64,000 nucleotides of DNA, from the NCBI RefSeq assembly GCF_002214505.1, contig NZ_CP015103.1:930001-994000 (forward strand), given 5' to 3'. Positions 16,776 to 25,553 of the stretch are shown here, piece after piece. Each line of letters begins with the position of its first letter. The first letter of the stretch is position 1. The DNA comes from Thermococcus siculi (GTDB lineage Archaea; Methanobacteriota_B; Thermococci; Thermococcales; Thermococcaceae). The translations under genes were made by a program, and so were the position numbers. The notes under the pieces were generated by a model. That model was not told the origin of the DNA. It saw only the letters and a list, made by a program, of their open reading frames with translations, and made no database searches.

Positions 16776-17906
16776 ATGCAGACCTTTGACAAGGAAGAAC
16801 TCACGGTCATCAGGAAGTTTGAGCACATCGAGCACTGCCTGAAGAGGAACGTGCAGGCTCACACCAGCAACGGTTTTGAGGACGTTCACTTCGTCCACAT
16901 GAGCCTTCCCGAGATCGACAAGGACGAGATAGATTTGAGCGTCGAGTTTTTAGGAAGGAAGTTTGACTACCCAATTTTCATAGCGGGAATGACCGGAGGA
17001 ACGAAGGGCTCTCAGCTCGCGGGAAAGATAAACAAAACCCTAGCTCAGGCCGCCCAAGAGCTTAACATCCCGATGGGCGTTGGCAGTCAGAGGGCAATGA
17101 TAAGGAAGCCCGAAACGTGGGAGAGCTACTACGTGCGCGATGTCGCTCCAGATGTCTTCCTCGTTGGCAATCTAGGCGCCCCCCAGTTTGCCGAGACAAT
17201 GCCGGAGCGCTACGGCATCGAGGAGGCGCTCAAGGCAGTTGAGACCATCCAGGCCGATGCTCTGGCAATTCACATGAATCCCCTCCAGGAGAGCGTTCAG
17301 CCCGAGGGGGACACCCAGTACAGGGGCGTCTTGAAGGCTTTAGCAGAGCTGAAGGCGGAGTTCCCGTACCCAATAATAGCGAAGGAAACCGGAGCCGGAG
17401 TTTCCATGGAGGTTGCGATAAGGCTTGAGAGCATAGGTATCGACGCGATAGACGTCGGCGGCCTCGGCGGGACGAGCTGGTCTGGAGTGGAGTACTACCG
17501 CGCAAAGGACGAGATTGGGAAGGATTTGGCGCTCCGCTTCTGGGACTGGGGGATAAAAACTGCCATCAGCGTTGCGGAAGTCCGCTATGCCACCGAGCTT
17601 CCGATAATAGCCACCGGTGGAATGCGTGACGGAATAACGATGGCCAAGGCCCTCGCTATGGGGGCGACCTTTGCCGGAGTTGCCCTGCCCCTTCTCAGGC
17701 CCGCAGTTAAGGGCGACGTTGAAGGGGTTGTAAAGATTCTCAGGCGCTACATAGAGGAGATAAGGAATGCCATGTTCCTCGTTGGGGCCAGGAACGTCGA
17801 GGAGCTGAGGAAGGTCCCGCTCGTGATAACGGGCTTCACGAGGGAGTGGCTGGAGCAGAGGATTGACCTAGCCGAGTTTCTCAGAGCAAGGCGGAGAAAA
17901 GCTTAA
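16776..17906 (+). CDS. fni: type 2 isopentenyl-diphosphate delta-isomerase
   Basis: A 376-residue FMN-dependent isomerase interconverting IPP and DMAPP. Seen: [83 protein letters not shown] and [19 protein letters not shown] (FMN and Mg sites). ATG 16776 follows GGTGGTG. Not in an operon with mvk/ipk, but only 4 kb away; the intervening minus-strand AOR cluster splits the isoprenoid genes. RNase J and the prenyl synthase follow after an AT-rich island. Confidence 0.96.
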   Translation: MQTFDKEELTVIRKFEHIEHCLKRNVQAHTSNGFEDVHFVHMSLPEIDKDEIDLSVEFLGRKFDYPIFIAGMTGGTKGSQLAGKINKTLAQAAQELNIPMGVGSQRAMIRKPETWESYYVRDVAPDVFLVGNLGAPQFAETMPERYGIEEALKAVETIQADALAIHMNPLQESVQPEGDTQYRGVLKALAELKAEFPYPIIAKETGAGVSMEVAIRLESIGIDAIDVGGLGGTSWSGVEYYRAKDEIGKDLALRFWDWGIKTAISVAEVRYATELPIIATGGMRDGITMAKALAMGATFAGVALPLLRPAVKGDVEGVVKILRRYIEEIRNAMFLVGARNVEELRKVPLVITGFTREWLEQRIDLAEFLRARRRKA

Positions 17907-18034
17907 CTTTTCTGCTTTCTAATGCTCGTTTTTGTTCGCTCTTTTACTCAAGCTTCTTTTGGCTGGTTCTAAGATGAAATATTGAGGATACGGTTAGGCA
18001 GGGAGATTCAAATCCTTATGACTATTACTATGGC

Positions 18035-18499
18035 GTGCCCGCTCCATGGCTCAAAGTCCAATATTCAGCCAACCAGGTAACTACTGTTACATATACCTGC
18101 AAAGTAAGTCTGCATGATCATTTGTTTGATATAGACCAACTGCCAGTATATCTGAAAGTATTGGAAGCTACTGATTCACTCACAGTCACTATATGGCCAA
18201 AGAATTCAGGCACGTCAAGTTTAGTAATGTCATCACTATCATACTTAAAACCCCACAAGTATAGTGCTCCCAAAATTAGAGATTTGTCAAAATACAAGAA
18301 CTTGGCATTAACCAATGGAAGAACTGCCGTAATTAACGTGTTAAAAAAGAATAAAGCACTTGTTGATTCTATTGATTTTATCGTACTTGAATATAATGAA
18401 AAAGAAAATGCTTGGATAATTTCAGGATATAAATACTCAGACCATCACAGCAAAAGTCTTATATTTAAGTCTATGCAAAAATCTATAGGTGGTGGTTGA
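18035..18499 (+). CDS. AT-rich hypothetical protein, possibly 5'-truncated
   Basis: Not recognised. 154 residues from GTG 18035; the frame is open back to 17978 without an ATG and reads IEDTVRQGDSNPYDYYYGVP, so the true N terminus may be lost. Later parts: VTTVTYTCKVSLHDHLFD, SLTVTIWPKNSG, NGRTAVINVLKKNKALVDS. There is no membrane segment. Base composition is strikingly AT-rich compared with the neighbours and ATA/TTA codons are common, suggesting recent acquisition. It overlaps the start of the next gene. Confidence 0.5.
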   Translation: MPAPWLKVQYSANQVTTVTYTCKVSLHDHLFDIDQLPVYLKVLEATDSLTVTIWPKNSGTSSLVMSSLSYLKPHKYSAPKIRDLSKYKNLALTNGRTAVINVLKKNKALVDSIDFIVLEYNEKENAWIISGYKYSDHHSKSLIFKSMQKSIGGG

Positions 18500-18500
18500 C

Positions 18501-18860
18501 GTGTATCAGGGACAACACTCAGATTTTTTCAATTTTCTCTTTGATGCTTTTGTTAACTTATTTGTGATACTCATCCTTTCAGCAGTAACAGGGGCAATGT
18601 TCTATGGGGTTGCTTCCTATTTTGGAGCGGCAGAACTTGGGAAAGCGCTTATGTTTTCAACTCTCGCTGTTGTTTCTGCATTGGTATTTGGCTCAGGAGC
18701 TTTGTTCCATATGAGCAGGCGTGCAAATCGTGTCTTATTACTCTCCCTCCTAACCGTGGTTGTGTTACTCTTCTATTTCAATCAACACGCCCTTGCAAGC
18801 ATCCTTTTGGGTGCCTTATTTGCTTCCTGTTTCCAAGTAAAACGGTCGAGAAATTATTGA
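18501..18860 (+). CDS. AT-rich small membrane protein
   Basis: Not recognised. About 119 residues from GTG 18501, which has GGTGGT before it (GTG 18489 is an alternative). Predicted membrane stretches: LFVILILSAVTGAMFYGVA, ALMFSTLAVVSALVFGSGAL, and VLLLSLLTVVVLLFYF followed by SILLGALFASCF. The short N terminus is hydrophilic (MYQGQHSDFF). It shares the AT-rich composition of the gene before it, and the two probably arrived together. No function is proposed. Confidence 0.55.
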   Translation: MYQGQHSDFFNFLFDAFVNLFVILILSAVTGAMFYGVASYFGAAELGKALMFSTLAVVSALVFGSGALFHMSRRANRVLLLSLLTVVVLLFYFNQHALASILLGALFASCFQVKRSRNY

Positions 18861-18932
18861 AATTTACTTGGGGTATACTATAATAAGCGATAACTCTGGG
18901 GGAGGCAGTATCACTTTTGTCCGGGCAACTTA

Positions 18933-18955
18933 TCCTGGAGTAATTTAATCCAGGA
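18933..18955. repeat. inverted repeat TCCTGGA-N9-TCCAGGA
   Basis: Perfect 7-base arms at 18933-18939 and 18949-18955, ending about nine bases before the RNase J TATA element. May be an operator, or the end structure of the AT-rich island transcript. Confidence 0.35.
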
Positions 18956-18963
18956 ATGCACAC

Positions 18964-18973
18964 CTTTTTAAAC
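18964..18973 (+). promoter_or_regulatory. TATA element of RNase J
   Basis: CTTTTTAAACC around 18963-18973. It predicts a transcript start near 18995, right before the leader hairpin at 18999-19027. Confidence 0.5.
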
Positions 18974-18998
18974 CCTCTCACCAACTATGACCAACGCA

Positions 18999-19027
18999 GC
19001 CCCACGCCTCAGGAGAGGCCTGGGGGC
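18999..19027 (+). promoter_or_regulatory. 5'-leader hairpin of RNase J mRNA
   Basis: The 29-base segment from 18999 to 19027 folds as GCCCCA / TGGGGGC (one bulged G) enclosing GCCTC-AGGA-GAGGC. It lies at or near the predicted mRNA 5' end and stops three bases before the ribosome site AGGAGGA at 19031-19037. Confidence 0.5.
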
Positions 19028-19043
19028 GTAAGGAGGAATGAGT

Positions 19044-20378
19044 ATGATAAAAATCTACACGATTAGCGGCTACGAGGAAGTCGGCAAGAACATGACCGCC
19101 GTTGGTTACTCCAACGGAGGTAAAGAAGAAGTCGTTATAATCGACATGGGCATCCGCCTCGACAGGGTTCTCATTCACGAGGACGTCAACATCCAGGAGT
19201 TCCCCACGAAGGAACTCCAAAAGCTCGGCGCGATTCCCGACGATTCAATTTTACGAAACAAGAAGGTCGTTGCAATAACCTTCACCCACGGGCACCTTGA
19301 CCACATCGGCGCCATTGGGAAGCTGGCCCCCCACTATCCAGACGTGCCGGTCTACGGCACGCCCTACACCATAAAGCTCGCGAAGAGCGAGGTGAGGAGC
19401 GAGAAGTACTTCGAGGTCAAGAACCCGATGTACGAGACCCAGTTCGGCGAGATAGTCCAGGTCAGCGAGAATCTCGCGATAGAGTTCGTCCAGATAACCC
19501 ACTCGGTACCACAGGCGGCGATGGTGGTCGTCCACACGCCCGAGGGCGCGGTCGTCCACACCGGCGACTTCAAGTTCGACAACAACAACCCGCTCGGCGA
19601 GAAACCCGACTATAAAAGGCTGAAGGAACTCGGCAAGGAGGGCGTGAAGGTCCTCATACCAGAATCAACGCGCGTTGCTGAGCCTACGAAGACTCCCAGC
19701 GAGGCCGTCGCCCAGATGCTGCTGGAGGATTTCTTCCTCTACGAAGGCATGGAGGAGGACGGACTGATAGCGACCACCTTTGCCAGCCACATACCGCGCC
19801 TCCAGGAGCTGATATGGATAGCCAACAAGATGGGCAGGCAGGCCGTCTTTGTCGGCCGCTCGCTGGCGAAGTACACCGGAATAGCGAAGCAACTGGGCCT
19901 CATAAGGATGAAGGGAGCCAGAGCGGTGAGGAGTCCCAACGCCATAAGGAAGGTTCTCGCGGAGGTCTCCGGGGCGAGGGAGAACTACCTCCTCGTCGTT
20001 ACCGGCCACCAGGGCGAGCCGGGGGCGGTGTTGACCAGAATGGCCAACGGCGAGCTCTACGACATAGGCAAGCGAGACACGGTTGTCTTCTCCGCAGGAA
20101 CCATACCCAACCCGCTCAACAGGGCCCAGCGCTACGTCCTTGAGACAAAACTCAAGATGAAGGGCGTTCGCATGATAAAAGACCTCCACGTTTCCGGCCA
20201 CGCAAGCAGGGAAGACCACCGCTACCTCCTCAGGATGCTCAACCCGGAGAACATAGTTCCGGCCCACGGTGAGTTCAGGATGCTCACCCACTACGCGGAG
20301 CTTGCGGAGGAAGAGGGCTACCTAATAGGGCGCGACGTCTTCGTTTCGAGGAACGGCTACATGGTCGAGATACGCTGA
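19044..20378 (+). CDS. rnj: archaeal ribonuclease J (beta-CASP 5'-3' exoribonuclease)
   Basis: About 444 residues. Metallo-beta-lactamase motifs: FTHGHLDHIGAIG (motif II), VHTGDFKFD and ISGH-type FSAGTIPNP/VSGHASREDH, and PAHGEFRML at the end, in the RNase J order. Family function: processive 5'-3' RNA decay. It also starts MIKIYTISGYEEVGKNMTAV, typical of the euryarchaeal enzyme. ATG 19044 sits six bases after AGGAGGA; ATG 19038 directly abuts that site and is less likely. Followed 75 bases later by the prenyl synthase, which has its own ribosome site. Confidence 0.93.
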   Translation: MIKIYTISGYEEVGKNMTAVGYSNGGKEEVVIIDMGIRLDRVLIHEDVNIQEFPTKELQKLGAIPDDSILRNKKVVAITFTHGHLDHIGAIGKLAPHYPDVPVYGTPYTIKLAKSEVRSEKYFEVKNPMYETQFGEIVQVSENLAIEFVQITHSVPQAAMVVVHTPEGAVVHTGDFKFDNNNPLGEKPDYKRLKELGKEGVKVLIPESTRVAEPTKTPSEAVAQMLLEDFFLYEGMEEDGLIATTFASHIPRLQELIWIANKMGRQAVFVGRSLAKYTGIAKQLGLIRMKGARAVRSPNAIRKVLAEVSGARENYLLVVTGHQGEPGAVLTRMANGELYDIGKRDTVVFSAGTIPNPLNRAQRYVLETKLKMKGVRMIKDLHVSGHASREDHRYLLRMLNPENIVPAHGEFRMLTHYAELAEEEGYLIGRDVFVSRNGYMVEIR

Positions 20379-20453
20379 ACGTCGAGGGCAAAACTGATAA
20401 ACCGTTGCCCCATTTTTCCTTTAGGTTGCTTTCATCGCTCACGGGGTGGTAAG

Positions 20454-21485
20454 ATGAAAAAGTACGATGAGCTGTTCGCAAGGATTAAGGACAAAGCAAA
20501 GGACGTTGACAACGTCATACTGGAGCTTATCCCGGAGAAAGAACCGAAGAGCCTTTACGAGGCATCGAGACACTACCCGCTCGCGGGAGGAAAGCGCGTG
20601 AGGCCCTTCGTGGTTCTCCGCGCTACGGAAGCCGTTGGCGGTGATCCGGAGAAGGCGCTCTATCCCGCCGCAGCAGTCGAGTTCATACACAACTACTCCC
20701 TCGTCCACGACGACATAATGGATATGGATGAGCTTAGGAGGGGAAGGCCGACCGTCCACAAGGTCTGGGGCATCAACATGGCGATTCTCGCCGGGGATTT
20801 GCTCTTCAGCAAGGCCTTTGAGGCTATAGCAAAAGCCGATGTCCCGGCCGAGAAGAAGGCGAGGATCCTCGACGTTCTGGTCAAGACCTCCAACATGCTC
20901 TGTGAGGGACAGGCCCTTGACATAGAGTTCGAGACGAGGGAAGAAGTTACCGTTGAGGAGTACCTCAGGATGATAAGCGGCAAAACCGGGGCGCTCTTCC
21001 AGGGTTCTGCCGAGATTGGGGCAATCATCGGCACCGATAACGAGGAATACATAAGGGCACTCTCCAAGTGGGGTATGAACGTCGGAATAGCCTTCCAGAT
21101 ATGGGACGACGTCCTTGACCTCATAGCCGACGAGGAGAAGCTCGGAAAGCCCGTCGGCAGCGACATAAGGAAGGGCAAGAAGACGCTCATAGTGAGTCAC
21201 TTCTTTGATCACGCGAGCGAGGAGGACAAGGTCGAGTTCATGAAGGTCTTCGGCAAGTACGCCGGTGATGCAAAGGGCGACGCGCTGATACACGACGATA
21301 AGGTGAAGGAAGAAGTCGGCAAGGCCATCGAGCTCCTCAGAAAGTACGGTAGCATCGACTACGCTGCGGAATACGCCAAAAACCTCGTGAGGGAGGCTAA
21401 CGAGGCCCTCAAAGTTCTTCCAGAGAGCGAGGCTAGGAAGGATTTAGAGCTTCTGGCAGAGTTCCTCGTTGAGAGAGAGTTCTGA
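20454..21485 (+). CDS. idsA: short-chain isoprenyl diphosphate synthase (FPP/GGPP)
   Basis: A 343-residue polyprenyl synthase making the C20 (GGPP) chain of archaeal ether lipids. First Asp-rich motif in NYSLVHDDIMDMDELRRGRP, with GGKRVRPF before it; second motif IWDDVLDLIADEEKLGKPVG. The residues upstream of the first motif (AVEFIHNYSLV) influence chain length. ATG 20454 follows GGGGTGG. Together with fni, ipk and mvk it forms the isoprenoid block of this window. Confidence 0.95.
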   Translation: MKKYDELFARIKDKAKDVDNVILELIPEKEPKSLYEASRHYPLAGGKRVRPFVVLRATEAVGGDPEKALYPAAAVEFIHNYSLVHDDIMDMDELRRGRPTVHKVWGINMAILAGDLLFSKAFEAIAKADVPAEKKARILDVLVKTSNMLCEGQALDIEFETREEVTVEEYLRMISGKTGALFQGSAEIGAIIGTDNEEYIRALSKWGMNVGIAFQIWDDVLDLIADEEKLGKPVGSDIRKGKKTLIVSHFFDHASEEDKVEFMKVFGKYAGDAKGDALIHDDKVKEEVGKAIELLRKYGSIDYAAEYAKNLVREANEALKVLPESEARKDLELLAEFLVEREF

Positions 21486-21578
21486 AATTTTCTCCCTTTC
21501 CTCTGAATTTTCAAATCCCCGATTTGACTACAAAACTTTTAAATCCTATTGTGCATAATTATATCCTTGGTGAACGAC

Positions 21579-23102
21579 ATGGCTCATGCTAAGTGGGGAG
21601 TCCTTTACATCATGAGTGCGGCGCTTTTCATAATGTTCATCGATACAACAATGATGAACGTTTCTATCAGCGCCCTCGTCAGGGATCTTAACACGACCGT
21701 CGGCGGTGTTCAGGGGGCTATAACCCTCTACGCCCTTGTCATGGCGGCTTTCATGATAACCGGCGCTAAGCTCGCTGACATCTGGGGGACTAAGAAGGTC
21801 TTCTTCCGAGGTCTTGTGATTTACACGGTTGGAACCCTAATGGCCGCCTTCGCCCCGAACCTGGCCGTTCTAATCCTCGGCTGGTCAATCCTCGAGGGGA
21901 TAGGAGCTTCAATGATGATGCCCGCAACCGTAACTTACATCACCAAGGCCTACACCGGCAGGGACAGGGCCTTTGCCTTCGGCGTCTGGGGTGGCGTTGG
22001 TGGAGCTGCAGCAGCCTTTGGTCCGATCATCGGTGGTTTCTTCACGACCTACATAACCTGGCGTCTCGGCTTCTTCATGGAAGCCTTCATATCGGCGGCG
22101 ATATTCGCCTACATGAAGATACTGGCGGACTACAAACCCGAGAAGAAAATTAAGCTCGACGTCGTTGGAGCAACCCTCGTTGGTGTGGGCTTATTCCTGC
22201 TCACGCTCTCGGTGCTCATAATGGATCCGCTCGCCAATCCGCCGGTCCTTCTCCTGATGGTGCTTGGCTTGATCGTGCTCGCGATCTTCTGGAAGTACGA
22301 GAAGAAGAGGAAGGCCAGGGGCGAGGACATTCTCATCGACGTTGACATATTCAAGTCCAAGGTCTTCACGGCGGCAAACCTGGTCAGCCTCTTCTTCCAG
22401 ATAACCCTCGCGGGAATAATGTTCACGGTCCCGGTCTTCGTTCAGCAGTACCTCCACTACAACGCCATCCAGACGGGTTTTGTAATCGTCCCGCTCTCGA
22501 TAATGATGTTCATCTTCTCGATGACCGGGCAGCGCTTCGTGAAGTACCTAACCCCCAAGCAGGTAATCCAGCTCGGTATAATCCTGACCTTTGTGGGCCT
22601 CTACCTCGTCCTCCGGGTTCTCCATCCGGGGGTCACGGGGAGTGACTTCGCCCTCGGACTGGCGTTCTACGGTACCGGCTTTGGGCTGATCTTCTCCCAG
22701 ATAACCAACCTGGCGATGCTCGGCGCAAAACCCGAGCAGCAGGCCGACGCCTCCGGCATATTCAACGCCCAGAAGCAGTTCGGCCTCTCGCTGGGGACGG
22801 CTTTCGTCGGTGCCGTCCTCGTCCTCGGGGTAATCCACAGCATAACGAGGCAGATCTACGAGTCCGGAATCTTCGAGGGACTCCCCAAAGACCAGATACA
22901 GGAAGCGGTTATTCAGTGGATAATCAAAATGCAGCAGGGCGAGCTTCAGATTCCGCCGGAGTACCACGATGCCGTCCTCAAAATCGTGAACACATCGCTG
23001 GTGGACACCATGAAGCTCGCGGTAGTCTTCATGATGGGAATCCTCATCATCAGCGCCCTCCTCTCGTTCCTCCTGCCGAGGGGGGAGAAGGCAAAGGCTT
23101 AG
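21579..23102 (+). CDS. MFS drug/solute exporter, DHA2 type (about 14 TM)
   Basis: About 507 residues, highly hydrophobic throughout. The first helices contain FIMFIDTTMMNVSISALVRD, the DHA2 hallmark, and the loop 2-3 motif GAKLADIWGTKKVFFRG resembles motif A (GxLaDrxGrkrvf). Motif C-like GAAAAFGPIIGGFF follows. ATG 21579 has GGTGA at 21569-21573 and a TATA element ACTTTTAAAT near 21534. Its 3' end overlaps the convergent methyltransferase by 53 bases. Substrate unknown; an efflux role is inferred from the family. Confidence 0.9.
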   Translation: MAHAKWGVLYIMSAALFIMFIDTTMMNVSISALVRDLNTTVGGVQGAITLYALVMAAFMITGAKLADIWGTKKVFFRGLVIYTVGTLMAAFAPNLAVLILGWSILEGIGASMMMPATVTYITKAYTGRDRAFAFGVWGGVGGAAAAFGPIIGGFFTTYITWRLGFFMEAFISAAIFAYMKILADYKPEKKIKLDVVGATLVGVGLFLLTLSVLIMDPLANPPVLLLMVLGLIVLAIFWKYEKKRKARGEDILIDVDIFKSKVFTAANLVSLFFQITLAGIMFTVPVFVQQYLHYNAIQTGFVIVPLSIMMFIFSMTGQRFVKYLTPKQVIQLGIILTFVGLYLVLRVLHPGVTGSDFALGLAFYGTGFGLIFSQITNLAMLGAKPEQQADASGIFNAQKQFGLSLGTAFVGAVLVLGVIHSITRQIYESGIFEGLPKDQIQEAVIQWIIKMQQGELQIPPEYHDAVLKIVNTSLVDTMKLAVVFMMGILIISALLSFLLPRGEKAKA

Positions 23103-23895
23103 CCAGGATCCAGCCAACGGGCGGGTACTCGGCGCCCCTCTTCCACTTTTTGTATGCTGCGTCCCAGCGCCTCAGGAGTTCGGCGCGCTTTTTCTCGTCT
23201 TTTATTCTCCCCATGTATTCGCGCGGGATATAAGCAAGATAGTGCGGCAATGCAGGTTCAAAGGCCCCGCTCTCGATGATTTTTCCTCCGGCCCGCTCCA
23301 CGAACTTCCTCAGCTTCTCCAAGGGGAAGTAGTGGAGGTCATCCTTCTCGCCGAAGAGGGCCTCGAATATCTCCTGCCTCAGGTTGTACAGCTCAAGATG
23401 GGCCATCTGACGCTCGTTGTTGGCTACTGGCATGCTCTCCGCTATGAAGACCCTCTCGGAAATGCGGAGCATCTCGGAGATGACCTTAATTATAGTTTCT
23501 TCGTTCCTCAGGCTTCTGACGCCGTGGACGAGAACGGCCAGATCAAACATTTTAAATGGAAAGGGCAGTTCCCTCGCGTCGAGCTTCATCGGAATTATCC
23601 GGTGTCTTAATCCTGCGGCGGACGTTATCTCCTCGAAGAAGCGCCAGCGAGCTTTATCTACGGCCACAACCCTGCCGGTTTCACCAACGAGATAAGCGAG
23701 TGGAACGGTGGTTATTGCGTGGGCGCCACAGCCGATTTCGAGAACGTTCATCCCTTCTCTTATGGGCGCGAACCTGAGGACGCGGAAGCGTTCGAGCATT
23801 TCAATACGAAGCCAGTCTGAAGGTAAAGGTGGCTCGTTTCGGAGGGGAATTTTGGAAAGGACGTCTCTCTCAAACTTCTCTTCGTTGGCAAGCAT
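23050..23895 (-). CDS. class I SAM-dependent methyltransferase
   Basis: About 281 residues. Motif I is NVLEIGCGAHAITTVPLAY near 50, followed by VVAVDKARWRFFEEI (acidic end of strand 2), MKLDARELPFPFKMFDLAVL and a late YIPREYMGRIKDEKKRAELL. Motif I GCGAH differs a little from the usual GxGxG. The substrate is not evident. ATG 23895 (TTCGGTGCTCTCC before it) is preferred over GTG 23904. The last 53 bases overlap the end of the convergent MFS gene and encode a low-complexity tail (LPSPPSAGGTRGGR) that may be dispensable. Confidence 0.85.
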   Translation of the reverse strand: MLANEEKFERDVLSKIPLRNEPPLPSDWLRIEMLERFRVLRFAPIREGMNVLEIGCGAHAITTVPLAYLVGETGRVVAVDKARWRFFEEITSAAGLRHRIIPMKLDARELPFPFKMFDLAVLVHGVRSLRNEETIIKVISEMLRISERVFIAESMPVANNERQMAHLELYNLRQEIFEALFGEKDDLHYFPLEKLRKFVERAGGKIIESGAFEPALPHYLAYIPREYMGRIKDEKKRAELLRRWDAAYKKWKRGAEYPPVGWILAKPLPSPPSAGGTRGGR

Positions 23896-23950
23896 GGAGA
23901 GCACCGAAAAGAGCTAAAACGATTCTGGTTAAAGCGTTTTTGGAGAAAAA

Positions 23951-23960
23951 GTTTTATAAG
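23951..23960 (+). promoter_or_regulatory. TATA element upstream of the leader ORF and AT-rich orphan gene
   Basis: GTTTTATAAG, preceded by purine-rich AAAAA. It predicts a start near 23980, close to the ATG at 23975 or the palindrome at 23986-24008. Confidence 0.45.
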
Positions 23961-23974
23961 GGGAGGTTGAGTCT

Positions 23975-24082
23975 ATGACATGCGAGAATTTTCTAGTTGA
24001 GAAAATTCCTTTACAAATTCTAGAAAACTTTTTAGTTGGTAACACTAACCTGCTTATGGTGAAACAGGATGTTACCTATTAG
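23975..24082 (+). CDS. possible 35-codon leader ORF
   Basis: ATG 23975 has an unusually strong ribosome site (GGGGAGGTTGA, 23961-23970) and reads MTCENFLVEKIPLQILENFL and on to VKQDVTY. Its end overlaps the start of the 494-residue gene at 24069 by 14 bases, an arrangement suited to translational coupling. The first third is built from the palindrome GAATTTTCT-AGTTG-AGAAAATTC (23986-24008). Not recognised; it may be a leader peptide or chance. Confidence 0.35.
   Translation: MTCENFLVEKIPLQILENFLVGNTNLLMVKQDVTY
23986..24008. repeat. perfect 9-base palindrome GAATTTTCT-AGTTG-AGAAAATTC
   Basis: Arms 23986-23994 and 24000-24008. A related half, TTCTAGAAAAC followed by TTTTTAGTTGG, follows at 24019-24038. 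Located at the expected transcript start of the AT-rich gene; operator or RNA hairpin. Confidence 0.5.
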
Positions 24083-25553
24083 CGAGTTGGAGCAAATTTT
24101 AGAGTGGGTTAAGAAGAACTCCAAAAATTCAATAGACTTATTCAGAGTCCCTCACACAGCCTGGGTAACTCATCCAGATGCCAAAATCTCATTAGAAATG
24201 CCTGTTCTTGTCGACTTTCCGCGGATTGCATACGAAACGATTGGAACTTTCATCGTTAATTATGCCTCTGAGAAAACTAAAGAAAACGGGCTAAGAGAAG
24301 GATTACGTGAGATTCTAGAGAAGAAAGAAGATTCCAATACACCAATTGGCTATGCAACCTCTGTATTACGGACGTTAGGCATTGAGTGGGACGCGTATCC
24401 TTTAGGGGAAAAGTTGATACTAAGTGTTGATCCAGATGAATACTACAAAAATGTCTGGCCACATAAGATTCTAAGTTTTGTTAAACTGCTAAATGAGGGA
24501 CAGGATTATCCGAGCAACATCTATGAAGTTGCCTCTATTCTGACACCACAATTACCCATAGATAGTATTCCTACACCTTCAAAAGTTGCATTGCCTGTCA
24601 TATTCTTTAATTTTGGCGCTACCACAGCCTTTAACGCGGTAATTGAACTGGATGCCCTTAAGAATAGGATACTCCAACTATACACGCTGATCATATCTAC
24701 AAATGAAACCCCTGAGGACTATGGGAGGCAGATAATTACGAAGAATCACTTAATGAAAATATTTACAGACATGTTTACCATTGTCCAGCACCTGGAGCTA
24801 CTCTTAGAGTCAGGTCATTTTCACTCAGGGTACTACCTAATGCGCTCACTCATAAGGGATCTAGGAGACGCTTTATTAACGGCCTCACTTATTCAATACT
24901 ATTCATTAATAGCTCCTAAGCTTGACGAAACCGTTCTCACAGAGGAAACAAAAGAAGATGCTGTTTGGAGTGGTTTAACCTATGTGGATGAGAATTTTAT
25001 TGAAAAGTGGCTTAGGGTGTACTATGATAGCTATGGGAGGCCGTTTGTAGGGGATGCTATCTTAGAAAATCCCAAAGAAGAATCAAAAGAATGGAAAATC
25101 AAATCGCTATCGAATCTTAGGGATGAGCTCAAAAAAGGCATGTTTTACCAATTGTTCTCAACGGGTTTTATAGAAAGGAAAGTGAACAAGAAAGTCCAAA
25201 AATACTCCGTAGTCGGTTTTTCGGATAGGGTTTGTTATGAGTCTGTGGATATGTTTATTAAGACGGGGAAATTCCCGATAGATGTCGTTTTAGATGAGCA
25301 TATTAAGTTGCCAACAAAAGCGAACCTTAAGGATGCTTCCCAGTTTCTAGTTTCAAATGAGTATCACAAACTCAGTGATGTAGTTCACAATCCGGTTTTA
25401 GTAGACTTTCCACCGTATAGCTCCACTATTGAATATCTTGGTTTTCTCCACCATTTGAAGATACTTAGAAAAATTTTTGATAATGTACTGAGGGTCTACT
25501 TAGAGAGACGTAAGAGGGAGAGAAAGATTATGAGAAAAGAAGAGAAAAACTAA
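24069..25553 (+). CDS. AT-rich orphan protein, 494 residues
   Basis: Not recognised. No signal peptide, no P-loop and no metal motif seen; mostly helical with parts such as LEQILEWVKKNSKNSIDLF, FGATTAFNAVIELDALKNR, HFHSGYYLMRSLIRDLGDAL and HHLKILRKIFDNVLRVYLER, ending in a basic tail RRKRERKIMRKEEKN. Composition is clearly more AT-rich than the genes on either side, with many ATA, AAA and TTA codons, which suggests horizontal transfer. Helix HFHSGYYLMRSLIRDLGDA has the look of a HEPN-like or structural core, but no Rx4-6H motif is convincing. It ends exactly one base before the convergent leuS stop. Confidence 0.7.
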   Translation: MLPISELEQILEWVKKNSKNSIDLFRVPHTAWVTHPDAKISLEMPVLVDFPRIAYETIGTFIVNYASEKTKENGLREGLREILEKKEDSNTPIGYATSVLRTLGIEWDAYPLGEKLILSVDPDEYYKNVWPHKILSFVKLLNEGQDYPSNIYEVASILTPQLPIDSIPTPSKVALPVIFFNFGATTAFNAVIELDALKNRILQLYTLIISTNETPEDYGRQIITKNHLMKIFTDMFTIVQHLELLLESGHFHSGYYLMRSLIRDLGDALLTASLIQYYSLIAPKLDETVLTEETKEDAVWSGLTYVDENFIEKWLRVYYDSYGRPFVGDAILENPKEESKEWKIKSLSNLRDELKKGMFYQLFSTGFIERKVNKKVQKYSVVGFSDRVCYESVDMFIKTGKFPIDVVLDEHIKLPTKANLKDASQFLVSNEYHKLSDVVHNPVLVDFPPYSSTIEYLGFLHHLKILRKIFDNVLRVYLERRKRERKIMRKEEKN

